NCBI GenBank assembly: GCA_943332855.1
Contig: CALQRA010000014.1
Coordinates: forward strand, 1 to 42,198
Length of the DNA stretch: 42,198 bases
Origin: Candidatus Kuenenia stuttgartensis
GTDB lineage: Bacteria > Planctomycetota > Planctomycetia > Pirellulales > UBA1268
Direction of reading: 5' to 3'
The notes beneath the pieces were generated by a model, which saw only the letters and a program-made list of their open reading frames with translations, was not told where the DNA came from and did no database searches. This document shows, piece by piece, positions 42,007 through 42,198 of this stretch. The first letter of the stretch is position 1; the number at the start of each line of letters is the position of its first letter. The position numbers and the translations under genes were made by a program.

Positions 42007-42198
42007 TCAGGGAAGGGTGAATCGGGCGATTGAAGCGGGAAGGGCTTCGCACTCAGCGGCGAAGACGCGGGCGGCGAGCGACCCCACCGTGTCGTCGGGG
42101 AGGACGGGGACGGTCGCCTGCAGGAGGATCCGGCCGTGATCGTACTGGTCGTCGACGAGATGGACCGTGCAGCCACTCACCGTACAGCCCCGCTCGAG
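42007..42198 (-). CDS. purN: Phosphoribosylglycinamide formyltransferase (GART 1), C-terminal fragment
   Basis: The last 63 codons of a leftward gene, running off the window edge. SGCTVHLVDDQYDHGRILLQ is the conserved PurN C-terminal motif (tVHxVdxxxDxGxIi), with Asp of VDDQYDHG corresponding to the essential catalytic-loop aspartate. It continues ATVPVLPDDTVGSLAARVFA and ends ARFTLP. PurN transfers a formyl group from 10-formyltetrahydrofolate to GAR in purine synthesis. The stop at 42007-42009 is followed by the DinB-like gene after 19 bases. The N-terminal half, with the GAR-binding and GSN motifs, is outside the window. Confidence 0.92.
   Translation of the reverse strand, partial: LERGCTVSGCTVHLVDDQYDHGRILLQATVPVLPDDTVGSLAARVFAAECEALPASIARFTLP

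Noticed and set aside
41988-42176. Longer N-terminus for the DinB-like protein
   Set aside because: The extra residues are low-complexity Ser/Pro/Arg and overlap the well-conserved end of purN in another frame; ATG at 41987 has the ribosome-binding site.

Overview
The window is GC-rich bacterial DNA, most likely from a planctomycete of the Pirellulales type. The evidence is a giant extracellular protein opening with an Arg-rich stretch and a LEPR-type motif (LEPRAMLSA), a secreted beta-propeller/HEAT/cytochrome c fusion of the kind abundant in Planctomycetes, and twin-arginine-type leaders on a Gfo/Idh/MocA oxidoreductase and a hydroxypyruvate-isomerase-like protein. No rRNA, tRNA, CRISPR array, insertion sequence or phage gene was recognised.

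Left edge (1-1062): the first residues of a DeoR-type regulator run leftwards off the window. A divergent gap carries a doubtful 52-codon frame. A GNAT acetyltransferase (324-875) follows, then a short gap with a 20-bp-spaced direct repeat.

Centre (1063-34230): one uninterrupted gene of 11,055 codons fills 79% of the window. In order it encodes: Arg-rich leader and LEPR motif; a DUF4347 domain with a His155/Cys198 pair; beta-rich and RTX (GGxGxDxL) calcium-binding blocks; a metzincin-type zinc-protease motif HEIGHVLGLKHD (residue 2951 on) with a Met-turn; a family of AsmA-like or barrel-like beta segments interrupted by seven previously unnamed ~47-residue helical repeats (residues 3391-3721); a conserved giant-protein module; another RTX block; a dispersed family of 'G-W-T-V-T-x-x-G' modules; an aromatic insertion; a series of 'PLYxDxxGNLTT' hairpin-like repeats; a ~640-residue helical/coiled-coil block; nine tandem beta-repeat units, five of them ~161 residues and nearly identical at DNA level; and a C-terminal cap. 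It reads as a secreted, calcium-dependent surface adhesin or matrix protein with built-in peptidase-like domains.

Right side (34231-42198): an outer-membrane beta-barrel protein sits behind a perfect 9-bp inverted repeat resembling a Fur box and overlaps the Gfo/Idh/MocA oxidoreductase by one base. A 521-bp non-coding stretch with a dispersed GC-rich repeat follows. Then come three exported proteins in one direction: a PDZ protein, the hydroxypyruvate-isomerase-like TIM barrel, and the propeller/HEAT/cytochrome c protein. On the opposite strand, converging on them, are a DinB-like protein and the 3' end of purN, probably cotranscribed.

Together the right-hand genes suggest periplasmic or envelope sugar and redox metabolism next to a giant surface protein. 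No type I secretion genes are visible, so the export route of the giant protein is not shown here.
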